A stretch of DNA of 64,000 nt. Origin: Novosphingobium sp. MW5 (GTDB taxonomy: Bacteria; Pseudomonadota; Alphaproteobacteria; Sphingomonadales; Sphingomonadaceae). The notes below the pieces were generated by a model that made no database searches, was not told the DNA's origin, and saw only the letters and a list, made by a program, of their open reading frames with translations. This document shows positions 27,366 through 36,311 of this stretch, in pieces (the stretch's first letter is position 1; every line of letters starts with the position of its first letter). The position numbers and the translations under genes are program-made. Where the stretch lies: positions 3,224,001-3,288,000 of the forward strand of contig JAPCWB010000001.1 of assembly GCA_025938935.1 (NCBI GenBank), given 5' to 3'.

Positions 27366-27716
27366 TCAGCGCCCCTTCTTCTTGCCCAGCGGCGCGTTGA
27401 AATCCGGTTCCTTGTTCGCGACCCAGGCAATGAATTTCTCCACCCGCGGCTCGATCCGCAGCAGGCTGGCATCAAGGCCATAGCGCTGCAGCTCGGAATT
27501 GCTGAAAGTCGTGATCAGCATGTTCTGGCAGATCGGGTGCATCGGCACGGTATCACGGCCGCCACGGCTCTTGGGCACGGGATGGTGCCAGACCACCGTT
27601 TCACCGCAGGGCCGTTCGCAGAGCCAGCAATCGGGCGGCGGTGGAGTGTCGGCGGTGTCTTCGTCCTCGCGCCAGAGATCCTCGCGCGGGCCATGCTTCG
27701 AATATTTGCGAGCCAT
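27366..27716 (-). CDS. HNH-endonuclease-like protein, probably degenerate
   Basis: 116-residue basic protein. It has the first half of an HNH fold: CWLCERPCG (CxxC zinc pair) and WHHPVPKSRGGRD. In the relatives I know the motif continues CHNKIH or similar, supplying the last metal-binding histidines; here it reads MHPICQNMLITTF, so those two histidines appear replaced. The start MARKYSKHGPRED at 27716 has AAGGGGA upstream. It sits between tuf and rpsJ, just after the tuf terminator. Either inactive or reused as a nucleic-acid-binding protein. Confidence 0.65.
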   Translation of the reverse strand: MARKYSKHGPREDLWREDEDTADTPPPPDCWLCERPCGETVVWHHPVPKSRGGRDTVPMHPICQNMLITTFSNSELQRYGLDASLLRIEPRVEKFIAWVANKEPDFNAPLGKKKGR

Positions 27717-27740
27717 CCCATTTCCCCTTCGCAAAGAAAA

Positions 27741-27768
27741 AGCCCGGCCTCCTCTCGGAAGCCGGGCC
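27741..27768 (-). terminator. Terminator after tuf
   Basis: On the minus strand GCCCGGC and GCCGGGC form a GC stem with an imperfectly paired upper part, followed by TTTTTCTTT. It closes the rpsL-rpsG-fusA-tuf unit 33 bp after the tuf stop and overlaps the leader of the HNH-like gene. Confidence 0.85.
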
Positions 27769-27800
27769 TTTCTTGTCTCGGTTGCCCGAGGATCAGCGAA

Positions 27801-28991
27801 TTACTTCGTGATCTTCGAAACGACGCCCGAACCCACGGTGCGGCCGCCTTCGCGGATAGCGAAGCGGAGGCCTTCGTCCATGGCGATCGGAGCAATCAGC
27901 TTGACCGACAGGGCAATGTTGTCGCCCGGCATGACCATTTCGGTGCCTTCGGGAAGGATCACTTCGCCGGTCACGTCGGTGGTGCGGAAGTAGAACTGCG
28001 GGCGGTAGTTGGCGAAGAACGGCGTGTGACGGCCACCTTCATCCTTCGACAGCACGTAGACTTCGGCCGAGAATTCGGTGTGCGGCGTGACCGAGCCGGG
28101 CTTGGCCAGAACCTGGCCGCGCTCAACGTCTTCACGCTTCAGGCCGCGAACCAGCGCGCCGATGTTGTCGCCGGCTTCACCCTGGTCGAGCAGCTTGCGG
28201 AACATTTCGACGCCGGTGACGACGGTCTTCTGGGTGTCCTTGAGGCCGACGACTTCGACTTCTTCACCCACCTTGATGATGCCGGTTTCGACGCGGCCGG
28301 TGACAACCGTACCACGGCCCGAGATCGAGAACACGTCTTCGACGGGCATCAGGAAGGGCTTGTCGGTCGGACGCGGCGGCTGCGGGATGGCGGTGTCGAC
28401 AGCGTTCATCAGTTCGATGATCGAGTTCTTGCCGATAGCTTCGTCGCGGCCTTCGAGAGCGGCCAGAGCCGAACCCGGGATCACGGGGATGCTGTCGCCG
28501 TCGAAGCCGTAGCTCGAGAGCAGTTCGCGGATTTCCAGTTCGACGAGCTCGAGGATTTCGGCGTCGTCAACCTGGTCGACCTTGTTCATGTACACGACCA
28601 GAGCCGGCACGCCGACCTGGCGAGCGAGCAGGATGTGTTCGCGGGTCTGCGGCATCGGGCCGTCAGCGGCGTTCACCACGAGGATGGCGCCGTCCATCTG
28701 CGCCGCGCCGGTGATCATGTTCTTCACATAGTCGGCGTGGCCCGGGCAGTCGACGTGCGCGTAGTGACGGGCAGCGGTTTCGTATTCGACGTGTGCGGTC
28801 GAAATGGTGATGCCGCGTTCGCGCTCTTCGGGAGCCTTGTCGATGTTTGCGAAGTCAACGGCTTCACCGCCGTTGATTTCCGCCATGATCTTGGTGATCG
28901 CAGCGGTGAGCGTGGTCTTGCCATGGTCAACGTGACCGATGGTGCCGATGTTGCAGTGCGGCTTGTTCCGCTCGAATTTTGCCTTTGCCAT
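27801..28991 (-). CDS. tuf: Elongation factor Tu
   Basis: 396-residue EF-Tu, delivering aminoacyl-tRNA to the ribosome. G1 [11 protein letters not shown], the switch I region [13 protein letters not shown]3 DCPGHADY and G4 NKVDQVDD are all intact, as are domains 2 and 3 ([21 protein letters not shown]). Usual length. It is 89 bp after fusA, with a hairpin in the gap. Confidence 0.98.
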   Translation of the reverse strand: MAKAKFERNKPHCNIGTIGHVDHGKTTLTAAITKIMAEINGGEAVDFANIDKAPEERERGITISTAHVEYETAARHYAHVDCPGHADYVKNMITGAAQMDGAILVVNAADGPMPQTREHILLARQVGVPALVVYMNKVDQVDDAEILELVELEIRELLSSYGFDGDSIPVIPGSALAALEGRDEAIGKNSIIELMNAVDTAIPQPPRPTDKPFLMPVEDVFSISGRGTVVTGRVETGIIKVGEEVEVVGLKDTQKTVVTGVEMFRKLLDQGEAGDNIGALVRGLKREDVERGQVLAKPGSVTPHTEFSAEVYVLSKDEGGRHTPFFANYRPQFYFRTTDVTGEVILPEGTEMVMPGDNIALSVKLIAPIAMDEGLRFAIREGGRTVGSGVVSKITK

Positions 28992-29036
28992 TGTCTCAAA
29001 CCTTCTTTCGCTTGAAATGAATCTGCGGGTTTGGAC

Positions 29037-29059
29037 GGCGCCCGCTGAATCAGGCGCCG
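29037..29059 (-). other. Hairpin in the fusA-tuf gap
   Basis: CGGCGCC and GGCGCCG pair perfectly around a nine-base loop between fusA and tuf. There is no U-run, so it is probably a processing or stabilising element rather than a terminator. Confidence 0.4.
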
Positions 29060-29080
29060 CCCCTAATCTTATCTTGCCGC

Positions 29081-31153
29081 TTAGGCAAGCTTCTCCTTGA
29101 TCTCGGTCGCGACGTTCGCCGGGACTTCGTCATAGTGGGAGAAGAACATCGAGTAGTTCGCACGGCCCTGGGTGAACGAGCGGAGCTGGTTCACATAGCC
29201 GAACATGTTGGCCAGCGGCACCATGGCCTCGACAGCCTGCGCATTACCGCGGGTGTCGGTGCCCTGGATCTGACCGCGACGGCTGTTCATGTCGCCGATG
29301 ACGTCGCCGAGATATTCCTCGGGGGTGACGACTTCGACCTTCATGATCGGCTCGAGCAGCTTGATGCCAGCCTTCTGCGCAACTTCACGCATGGCACCGC
29401 GACCGGCGATTTCGAAGGCCAGGGCCGACGAGTCGACGTCGTGGTACGCACCGTCGTAGAGCAGGATTTCGAAATCGATGATCGGGAAGCCGATGAGCGA
29501 GCCGGATTCGGCCGTTTCACGGAAGCCCTTTTCAATCGCGGGGATATATTCCTTCGGAATGTTACCGCCCTTGATTTCGTCCTTGAAGATGATGCCGCTG
29601 CCGCGTTCACCCGGCGTGACCTTGACCTTCACGCGGCCGAACTGACCCGTACCACCCGACTGCTTCTTGTGGGTGTAATCGATGTCCACCGGCTTCGCGA
29701 GGTATTCGCGGTAAGCCACCTGCGGCGCACCGACGTTGGCTTCCACCTTGAACTCGCGGCGCATGCGGTCGACGATGATGTCGAGGTGCAGTTCGCCCAT
29801 GCCCTTGATGATCGTCTGGCCCGATTCGTGATCGGTCGAGACGCGGAACGAGGGATCCTCTGCCGACAGGCGGTTGAGCGCGATGCCCATCTTTTCCTGG
29901 TCGGCCTTGGTCTTCGGTTCCACCGACAGCTCGATAACCGGTTCCGGGAACTCCATGCGTTCGAGAACGATCGGCGCCTTTTCAGCGCAGAGCGTGTCGC
30001 CCGTGGTGGTTTCCTTCATGCCGGCCAGCGCGATGATGTCGCCAGCGAAGGCTTCTTCAATGTCCTTGCGGTCGTTCGCGTGCATTTCCAGCATGCGGCC
30101 GACCTTTTCCTTCTTGTCCTTCACCGAGTTCAGGTAGCTGCCCTTGACCAGCGTGCCCGAGTAGATGCGGATGAAGGTGAGCGAGCCCACGAAGGGATCG
30201 TTCATGACCTTGAACGCAAGCGCGCTGAACGGCGCGTCATCCGTCGGCGGGCGGCTGTCCTTTTCGTCGCTGTCCATCTTGACGCCCTGGACGTCAGGAA
30301 TGTCGAGCGGCGAAGGCAGGTAATCGACTACGGCGTCGAGCAGGGGCTGAACGCCCTTGTTCTTGAACGCCGAACCGCAGCACACGGGAACGAAGGCCTG
30401 AGCCAGCGTGCCCTTGCGGATCAGCTTCTTCAGGGTGTCGACGTCGGGCTCGTTGCCTTCGAGATAGGCTTCCATCGCATCGTCGTCCTGTTCGACTGCG
30501 AGTTCGATCAGCTTTTCGCGATAGTCGGCAGCTTCGTCAGCCATGTCCGCCGGGATATCTTCGTAGAAGAATTCGGCGCCGAGCGATTCATCCTTCCAGA
30601 TGATCGCGCGGTTGTGGACGAGGTCGACCAGGCCCTTCAGATCGGCTTCGAGACCGATCGGAAGATAGAGCACTGCCGGCTTGGCACCAAGGCGGTCGAT
30701 GATCGACTGGACGCAGTACTTGAAGTTGGCGCCCGTGCGGTCCAACTTATTGATGAAGCACATGCGGGGTACGCCGTACTTATCTGCTTGACGCCAAACG
30801 GTTTCCGACTGCGGCTCAACGCCGGCAACGCCGTCGAAGCAAGCCACGGCACCGTCGAGCACTCGCAGCGAGCGTTCGACTTCGATGGTGAAGTCGACGT
30901 GGCCGGGGGTGTCGATGATGTTGATGCGGTGGTCGTTCCAGAAGCAGGTCGTGGCGGCCGAGGTGATCGTGATGCCGCGTTCCTGTTCCTGTTCCATCCA
31001 GTCCATCGTCGCGGCGCCGTCATGGACTTCGCCGATCTTGTAGGACTTGCCGGTGTAATAGAGGATGCGCTCGGTCGTCGTGGTCTTGCCGGCGTCGATG
31101 TGCGCCATGATACCGATGTTGCGGTACATGTTGAGCGGATGGCTGCGTGCCAT
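29081..31153 (-). CDS. fusA: Elongation factor G
   Basis: 690-residue EF-G, the translocase GTPase. G1 [14 protein letters not shown]3 [20 protein letters not shown] and G4 NKLDRTGA are present, followed by domains II-V with [14 protein letters not shown] and the domain IV loop region. Standard length. Stop and start spacing to rpsG is 15 bases. Confidence 0.98.
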   Translation of the reverse strand: MARSHPLNMYRNIGIMAHIDAGKTTTTERILYYTGKSYKIGEVHDGAATMDWMEQEQERGITITSAATTCFWNDHRINIIDTPGHVDFTIEVERSLRVLDGAVACFDGVAGVEPQSETVWRQADKYGVPRMCFINKLDRTGANFKYCVQSIIDRLGAKPAVLYLPIGLEADLKGLVDLVHNRAIIWKDESLGAEFFYEDIPADMADEAADYREKLIELAVEQDDDAMEAYLEGNEPDVDTLKKLIRKGTLAQAFVPVCCGSAFKNKGVQPLLDAVVDYLPSPLDIPDVQGVKMDSDEKDSRPPTDDAPFSALAFKVMNDPFVGSLTFIRIYSGTLVKGSYLNSVKDKKEKVGRMLEMHANDRKDIEEAFAGDIIALAGMKETTTGDTLCAEKAPIVLERMEFPEPVIELSVEPKTKADQEKMGIALNRLSAEDPSFRVSTDHESGQTIIKGMGELHLDIIVDRMRREFKVEANVGAPQVAYREYLAKPVDIDYTHKKQSGGTGQFGRVKVKVTPGERGSGIIFKDEIKGGNIPKEYIPAIEKGFRETAESGSLIGFPIIDFEILLYDGAYHDVDSSALAFEIAGRGAMREVAQKAGIKLLEPIMKVEVVTPEEYLGDVIGDMNSRRGQIQGTDTRGNAQAVEAMVPLANMFGYVNQLRSFTQGRANYSMFFSHYDEVPANVATEIKEKLA

Positions 31154-31168
31154 GTCAGGTGTGTCCTT

Positions 31169-31639
31169 TTACCAGCGGTAGTGGCTGAACGCGCGGTTGG
31201 CGTCGGCCATGCGGTGGGTGTCTTCGCGCTTCTTGACCGCGTTGCCGCGGTTGTTGGCGGCGTCGAGCAGCTCGCCCGAAAGGCGGGCGGCCATCGTGGT
31301 TTCGCTGCGGTTGCGGGCGGCGGTGATCAGCCAGCGGATGGCGAGAGCCTGGGCGCGCTCGGGGCGAACCTCGACCGGCACCTGGTACGTGGCACCACCG
31401 ACGCGGCGCGAACGCACTTCGATCTGCGGCTTCACGTTGTTCAGCGCATCGTGGAACAGCTGGATCGGATCGGCCTTGGCCTTGGCTTCCATGGTATCCA
31501 TGGCGCCATAGACGATCGATTCCGCGACCGACTTCTTACCGTCGAGCATGAGGTTGTTCATGAACTTCGACAGGACCTGATCACCGAACTTGGGATCAGG
31601 CAGGATTTCCCGCTTCTCGGGACGACGACGACGTGACAT
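31169..31639 (-). CDS. rpsG: 30S ribosomal protein S7
   Basis: 156-residue S7, the head-domain organiser. ATG 31639 gives [20 protein letters not shown]; the frame is open 45 bases further upstream but without support. [16 protein letters not shown] and the tail [18 protein letters not shown] are conserved. Confidence 0.97.
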   Translation of the reverse strand: MSRRRRPEKREILPDPKFGDQVLSKFMNNLMLDGKKSVAESIVYGAMDTMEAKAKADPIQLFHDALNNVKPQIEVRSRRVGGATYQVPVEVRPERAQALAIRWLITAARNRSETTMAARLSGELLDAANNRGNAVKKREDTHRMADANRAFSHYRW

Positions 31640-31678
31640 TGGTTGGTATTCCTTCCAACTTTCCGAGGCTTCCCGGCC

Positions 31679-31789
31679 CGTCATCCCGGACTTGATCCGG
31701 GACCGCTGGCCAATTTGGTGAAACCTCGAAGAATGATTCCGAGCGGATGGTGCGATCAGGCCGCCCGTCCCGGGTCAAGCCCGGGACGG
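31679..31789. repeat. REP-like palindrome pair between rpsL and rpsG
   Basis: Two palindromic units: TCCCGGA-cttga-TCCGGGA at 31684-31702, preceded by GTCA, and CCGTCCCGGG/CCCGGGACGG at 31765-31789. They face each other, which is the BIME-like arrangement of the GTCATCCCGGAC dispersed repeat of alphaproteobacteria. It lies inside the str operon, a place where most genomes have a short spacer. Confidence 0.6.
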
Positions 31790-31807
31790 CGCCAATCGCG
31801 CCGCCGC

Positions 31808-32179
31808 TTACTTCGGACGCTTGGCGCCGTACTTCGAGCGGCTCTTCTTGCGGTCCTTGACGCCCTGGGTATCCAGCACGCCGCGCAGCACGTGATAGCG
31901 CACGCCGGGAAGGTCGCGCACACGGCCGCCGCGGATCAGGACAACCGAGTGCTCCTGCAGGTTGTGGCCTTCACCCGGAATGTACGAAATCACTTCGCGC
32001 TGGTTCGTCAGGCGGATCTTGGCAACCTTGCGAAGCGCCGAGTTCGGCTTCTTCGGGGTCGTGGTGTAAACGCGGGTGCAAACGCCGCGCTTCTGCGGGT
32101 TCTGCTCCATCGCAGGGACCTTGCTCTTGGCCTTCTGCGGCTCGCGGCCCTTGCGGACCAGCTGGTTGATTGTAGGCAT
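31808..32179 (-). CDS. rpsL: 30S ribosomal protein S12
   Basis: 123-residue S12 of the decoding centre. ATG 32179 gives [12 protein letters not shown]. The loops [19 protein letters not shown] and [13 protein letters not shown] carry the wild-type lysine of streptomycin-sensitive strains in the first and the conserved Asp in the second. It is the first gene of the str operon; the 273 bp upstream hold no gene and no convincing promoter that I could fix. Confidence 0.98.
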   Translation of the reverse strand: MPTINQLVRKGREPQKAKSKVPAMEQNPQKRGVCTRVYTTTPKKPNSALRKVAKIRLTNQREVISYIPGEGHNLQEHSVVLIRGGRVRDLPGVRYHVLRGVLDTQGVKDRKKSRSKYGAKRPK

Positions 32180-32452
32180 GAAGTACTCTTCACCTTGGTT
32201 TGTGGCCTTGCCGCAGAGGTAAAGAGTAAAGAACCGCAGCGCATGCAACACGGGCGAATCACCCGCGCTGGAAAGCTCTGCGAGTCTGAAACGCTCCACC
32301 AGGCGAAAAAACCGGGTTACTTTGACGGATTACCGCGGGGTTCGCGACGCACCGGCAATGTTCAGCTCGATCCGGAACTAGTCCGGAAGTGGCGGCCCTT
32401 AGTGAGGATCGCCCCGCGGGTCAAGTTTGGCGGGGCGGCTGCGCGCACCCTG

Positions 32453-35251
32453 TCACGGCTTGATCCCGTAGCGCGAATAGAAGGTATCGATGTTCGGATG
32501 AAGCTTGCGCGCGGCGGCAATCGAAGCCGCGCCTTCTTCCTTGTGGCCCATTTTCTGCGCGACGATGCCAGCCATGAACAGCGAGCTTGGAATATCAGGA
32601 TAGTTCGCTAGCACCTTGGCATAGTCCGCCGCCGCCTCTGCCAACCGGCCCGAACGGAAGTGCACCAGCGCGCGGCTGTCATAATAACCGGGGCCGGGCG
32701 ACAGTTCGACGGCCTCGTTGCAATCCTTCAACGCATCTTCAAGCGCATCGTTGTGTAGCCCCCTGATCCAGCACCGGGTATTGAACAGCGCGGCCGATTT
32801 TTTCCGCTTTTCGATCAGGCCGTCGAGCAGTTCGACCGCTTGCGGATATCGCCCGCCGTCATTCAGGATTTCCGAACGGAACATCAGGTCGCTGAGTCCA
32901 CCATCGGTTGATGGATCGGAATTGTCCGGTAAGAGCGCCAACGCATCGTCGACCTTGCCGGATAGAGCGAGTTCACTGGCGAGCTGGTTGCGCACGCTGG
33001 CGTTGCCTTCCTCAAGCTCGTAGGCCTTCCGCGCATCAGCCAGCGCCCCGGCATGGTCGCCGCGGCGCGTCCTCAGCGTTGATCGCGCGAGGTAGCGGCT
33101 CGCTACGGGATCGATCGCGATGGCCTTGGTGAGGTCCGCTTCTGCCCCTGCCCAGTCTAGGATGGATTCGCGATAAGTGGCGCGCTGGGCGACCCGTTCG
33201 CCATCGTCGGGGTTGGTTGCCACGCGCTGGTCATAAATGGCAGCGACCCGTTTCGCTGCTGGAAGGGCCGAGCGCGCCTGTAGGTCCAACCACTTTTGCG
33301 GATAGGACGGTGCGAGAGTGATATGAACCTTCTCGTCCATTGTGGTCTCGATTGCCTTGGCCTGGACGCTGATGTCCTTCGCCGCGATCTCTTCCGATGT
33401 TTCGCGGGACATTATTTCGTCGGAAAGAATGCCGCCGACGTTTGCCACAGTGCGATGCCAGTCGACCGCCGGGAATTCGAGATGACGACCCGTGGTGCCC
33501 GAAACGGTAGAAGTCTTGCCAAGGTCCGGCAAGACATAGCTGTAGGCTGCATGCGCCGTCCACGGCTGGTCGATCAGCGCAGGGATCGCGCGCCACGATG
33601 CGCGGTCGCGCGGTGCATCGAGCACGACGCGAAGGGGCGGCGAAAGTGAAAGCTGATAGCGCCCTTCGACATATTGCCAACCGGGCGTTGCCACCGCGTC
33701 GAAAGTAAGGGTCCAGCTTGCCGAGTTCGCGTCATAGTTTGCGCTCGGCTTGCCGATGATGTCCGAGCCGATCCAGGTCTTGGCAAGCTTTTCCGAAAAC
33801 TTGACGAGCTCCTCGTCATAGTTCGTTTCCGACTGGACCCGCGACTTGACTGATCCGGGGCCGTAGTAGCGGGCCGTCAGCGTCACCGGCGCGTTCATGT
33901 GCGGCCCGCCGGTAAGATCGTACCGGGCACGGACTTCGACTTCAGGCCGGGCATTGGCCCGGCGCGGCAACGCGAGCAATTCGCCGCCCGTGAAGACCGG
34001 CAGAACATAGCCGAATCGCGGAACGTCGCGGATATCTTCGAGCCTTGAGCCGAGCCCGGTACCGTCGAGCCAGAAATCCTCGCCTTTGATGCGCGCACGC
34101 ACGAAAACATGGTCGAAAACCGCTGTCGACGCGATCAGGTTAGTCAAGGAGTCGCCCTGCTTGATATTGGCAAGCACCGGCTCGGCCTCGATCCCCAGCC
34201 GGTCGAGGATGGCGAGCAGTAGAAGCGTCTTGGCCTTGCAATCGCCAAACCTCTTCTCCCAGGTGTCCTCCGGCTTTTGGGGCACGTAATTACCGGTGCC
34301 GATGGCGATCAGCTGGTAGCGCACCTCGTCTTGGACGAAGCGCAATGCCTCAGCCGTACGAACCAACGGATCGGCGCTCTGACTGGCGATCCGGTCAATC
34401 CGGCTGGCGAGGTCGGATCCATCCGCGATCATGCCCTTGGGCCGGTATAGCGGCGCCATGACCTTTGCGACCGCATCCCAGTCGGCGAAGCTGGAGAACT
34501 GGACTACCGGGTTCGGAGTGAACCTGGCTGGGGCGTTCTTCGGCATTTCGGGCAATTTGGCGATGGGCAGCGGCACGCTGATCTCGCTCCAGCCCGCCGC
34601 CGCCGGTTTGGGCTCAGCCAACAGCCCCGGAACTTGGACCTTGTACTTGATGGCCTGGCTGTCGCGCCAGACAAGACGCGCGCGGCCGAATTCGAATCGC
34701 GCAGGCTGCGGGATCACGAACAACGAGTCGGCAACATTGCCGCCCAGAACCTTATCGCGCGACGATATGCTGAAGGAGATCCGCAAGCGGTCACCGACCT
34801 GCAAGTCGTCGATATGCTTGACAGCAGTCAGGACGCCGTCGACCGACAGTTTTTCAAGCCCGGATTCCCGCCGGATCACCGTCACCCCTGCCCCGCCCTT
34901 GAGCGCGTCGATTGTCTTGCCACCTCGCAGAATGTCGATCCGATAAATCGTCAAATCTCCGTGCGCCGGCTGCCAAGGCAGCGAAAGCGTCCCCTTCTGA
35001 TTGAGCATTTCCGGGCTGGCCACGAAAGTGGAGGCATCGATGAAGACGGTTACATTGTCACCATCGATCTGGATCTGTTCATCGAAGCGGGGAAGCAACG
35101 CTGTCTTGTCTGCGGGATCGACGACTTCTGCAAAGGGCTGCTGGCGCACCCAGTCTGGGACTTTCTCAAACCGGACATTGTCCCCCGCAAGTCCTGGCGA
35201 AGCCATAGCCACGCAAAGGACGAGACCTACGCCGGCCGCAAAACGTTTCAT
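32453..35251 (-). CDS. Exported DUF3857 / transglutaminase-like / TPR protein
   Basis: 932-residue protein with a signal peptide (MKRFAAGVGLVLCVAMASPGLAG). It has an N-terminal DUF3857 beta-domain (to about 300), then a transglutaminase-like core with Cys in KRFGDCKAKTLLLL, His in FDHVFVRA and Asp in FWLDGTG, and a C-terminal half of tetratricopeptide-like helices (about 680-910). ATG 35251 has GGAG seven bases upstream. Relatives occur throughout the Bacteroidetes and sphingomonads; the substrate is unknown, a periplasmic peptide or amide bond being the usual guess. It is monocistronic. Confidence 0.82.
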   Translation of the reverse strand: MKRFAAGVGLVLCVAMASPGLAGDNVRFEKVPDWVRQQPFAEVVDPADKTALLPRFDEQIQIDGDNVTVFIDASTFVASPEMLNQKGTLSLPWQPAHGDLTIYRIDILRGGKTIDALKGGAGVTVIRRESGLEKLSVDGVLTAVKHIDDLQVGDRLRISFSISSRDKVLGGNVADSLFVIPQPARFEFGRARLVWRDSQAIKYKVQVPGLLAEPKPAAAGWSEISVPLPIAKLPEMPKNAPARFTPNPVVQFSSFADWDAVAKVMAPLYRPKGMIADGSDLASRIDRIASQSADPLVRTAEALRFVQDEVRYQLIAIGTGNYVPQKPEDTWEKRFGDCKAKTLLLLAILDRLGIEAEPVLANIKQGDSLTNLIASTAVFDHVFVRARIKGEDFWLDGTGLGSRLEDIRDVPRFGYVLPVFTGGELLALPRRANARPEVEVRARYDLTGGPHMNAPVTLTARYYGPGSVKSRVQSETNYDEELVKFSEKLAKTWIGSDIIGKPSANYDANSASWTLTFDAVATPGWQYVEGRYQLSLSPPLRVVLDAPRDRASWRAIPALIDQPWTAHAAYSYVLPDLGKTSTVSGTTGRHLEFPAVDWHRTVANVGGILSDEIMSRETSEEIAAKDISVQAKAIETTMDEKVHITLAPSYPQKWLDLQARSALPAAKRVAAIYDQRVATNPDDGERVAQRATYRESILDWAGAEADLTKAIAIDPVASRYLARSTLRTRRGDHAGALADARKAYELEEGNASVRNQLASELALSGKVDDALALLPDNSDPSTDGGLSDLMFRSEILNDGGRYPQAVELLDGLIEKRKKSAALFNTRCWIRGLHNDALEDALKDCNEAVELSPGPGYYDSRALVHFRSGRLAEAAADYAKVLANYPDIPSSLFMAGIVAQKMGHKEEGAASIAAARKLHPNIDTFYSRYGIKP

Positions 35252-35428
35252 TCGATACTCCGCTGTCATTCGGGGCAGGTTCTTTGCATTTTCAGGCAAT
35301 TGCAAGGCTTCGTTGAGCCGTTCTGGTTTAGAAGCAAGGTCAGGCCTGGTTTTTATGCTGTCCTACAACGTGCGCGTTGTGAGATGCATTCTAGCAAGTC
35401 GATACATTTGCATGGAGCCTTCTTTCCC

Positions 35429-36121
35429 TTGACGTTTCACGATCCTGAAACGGGCGCCCCTGCGCTCCGTTGTGCTTCCGTCCGCCCTTCCCGCCGCACC
35501 AGTGCTTCCGCCTTCAAGGCCGCGCCGCCGGAGGAGGACGATCCGCTGCTGGGCTTTGCACCCTATGTCCACTCACGCCCCCGGCGCAATTCGATCACCC
35601 CTGCCCGCCAGCGCGCCTTTATCGCGGCGCTGGCCGCCACGGGCATTGTCACCCAGGCGGCGCGGGAGATCGGGGCGAGCATGGAGGCGCTGTACAAGCT
35701 TCGCCAGCAGCCCGGTGCCGAGGGCTTTTCCGCGGCGTGGGAGGCGGCGCTCGATCGGGGGGTGGCGCGGCTGGAGGATTGCCTGCTCGCCCGCGCATTG
35801 GAAGGCGAGGAGCGGCCGATCGTTTCTGCCGGCAAGCTGCTTGGCACGTGGCGGCATTTCGACAACAGGCTCGCCATGTTCCTGCTGCGCCATCGCCGCC
35901 CGGGCCGCTGGGTGAACGAGGCGCAGACCTTTGCCGCACTGCGCCCCGGCCATCCGGTCTATGAGCGACTGCGCGCCGAATGGGCCCATGTCAGCGAGGA
36001 GGACGAGCAGGCGATCCTCGATTCGATCAATGCCAAGATCGAGGCCATGCAGGCGCGCGAAAAGGCCGTGCAGGCCCTGCTCGCCGCGCCCGAAGAGGAA
36101 GACGTCAGCGACCCGTATTGA
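35429..36121 (+). CDS. Terminase-small-subunit-like HTH protein, function unknown
   Basis: About 230 residues. A helix-turn-helix-like segment (RQRAFIAALAATGIVTQAARE then GASMEALYKLRQQPGA) resembles the DNA-binding part of phage terminase small subunits and their chromosomal relatives; the rest is charged and helical, with the Glu-rich end EEDVSDPY. The start is uncertain: TTG 35429 has GGAG 11 bases upstream, ATG 35384 is an alternative, and the first 30 residues have little character. No phage genes surround it. It ends 17 bp inside the convergent fdsD gene. Confidence 0.55.
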   Translation: MTFHDPETGAPALRCASVRPSRRTSASAFKAAPPEEDDPLLGFAPYVHSRPRRNSITPARQRAFIAALAATGIVTQAAREIGASMEALYKLRQQPGAEGFSAAWEAALDRGVARLEDCLLARALEGEERPIVSAGKLLGTWRHFDNRLAMFLLRHRRPGRWVNEAQTFAALRPGHPVYERLRAEWAHVSEEDEQAILDSINAKIEAMQAREKAVQALLAAPEEEDVSDPY

Positions 36122-36311
36122 GCTGTTCGAAGGCGGCCTGCGCGATTGCGGACAGCCCTTCGGGCCCGGCCTTGAGGAAGGCGGCGCGCATCGACGGGTC
36201 CCAGAAGCTGCGGATGTGCTCCGCCGTCTCGCGCGCGGCCTTCTCGGCCCCCTGCGCGGCAAGGTTGGCGGCGATCTGGTTGGCCATGGCGGTGAGGCGC
36301 GCGGCGTTCAT
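36105..36311 (-). CDS. fdsD: NAD-dependent formate dehydrogenase, delta subunit
   Basis: 68-residue protein starting MNAARLTAMANQIAANLAAQ and with HIRSFWDPSMRAAFL, the pattern of FdsD. The delta subunit stabilises the FdsABG complex. Its ATG overlaps the fdsA stop by four bases. No FdhD/FdsC gene follows, unlike the common fdsGBACD order. Confidence 0.85.
   Translation of the reverse strand: MNAARLTAMANQIAANLAAQGAEKAARETAEHIRSFWDPSMRAAFLKAGPEGLSAIAQAAFEQLNTGR

Noticed and set aside
29135..31636. An open reading frame of over 800 codons on the plus strand opposite fusA
   Set aside because: It is the mirror of a GC-rich gene: stop codons are rare on the opposite strand because of codon bias. 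The antisense protein has no family features and fusA is intact and certain.
35429..36121. Evidence of a prophage
   Set aside because: Only one terminase-like protein is present; no capsid, portal, integrase or att site was seen anywhere in the window.
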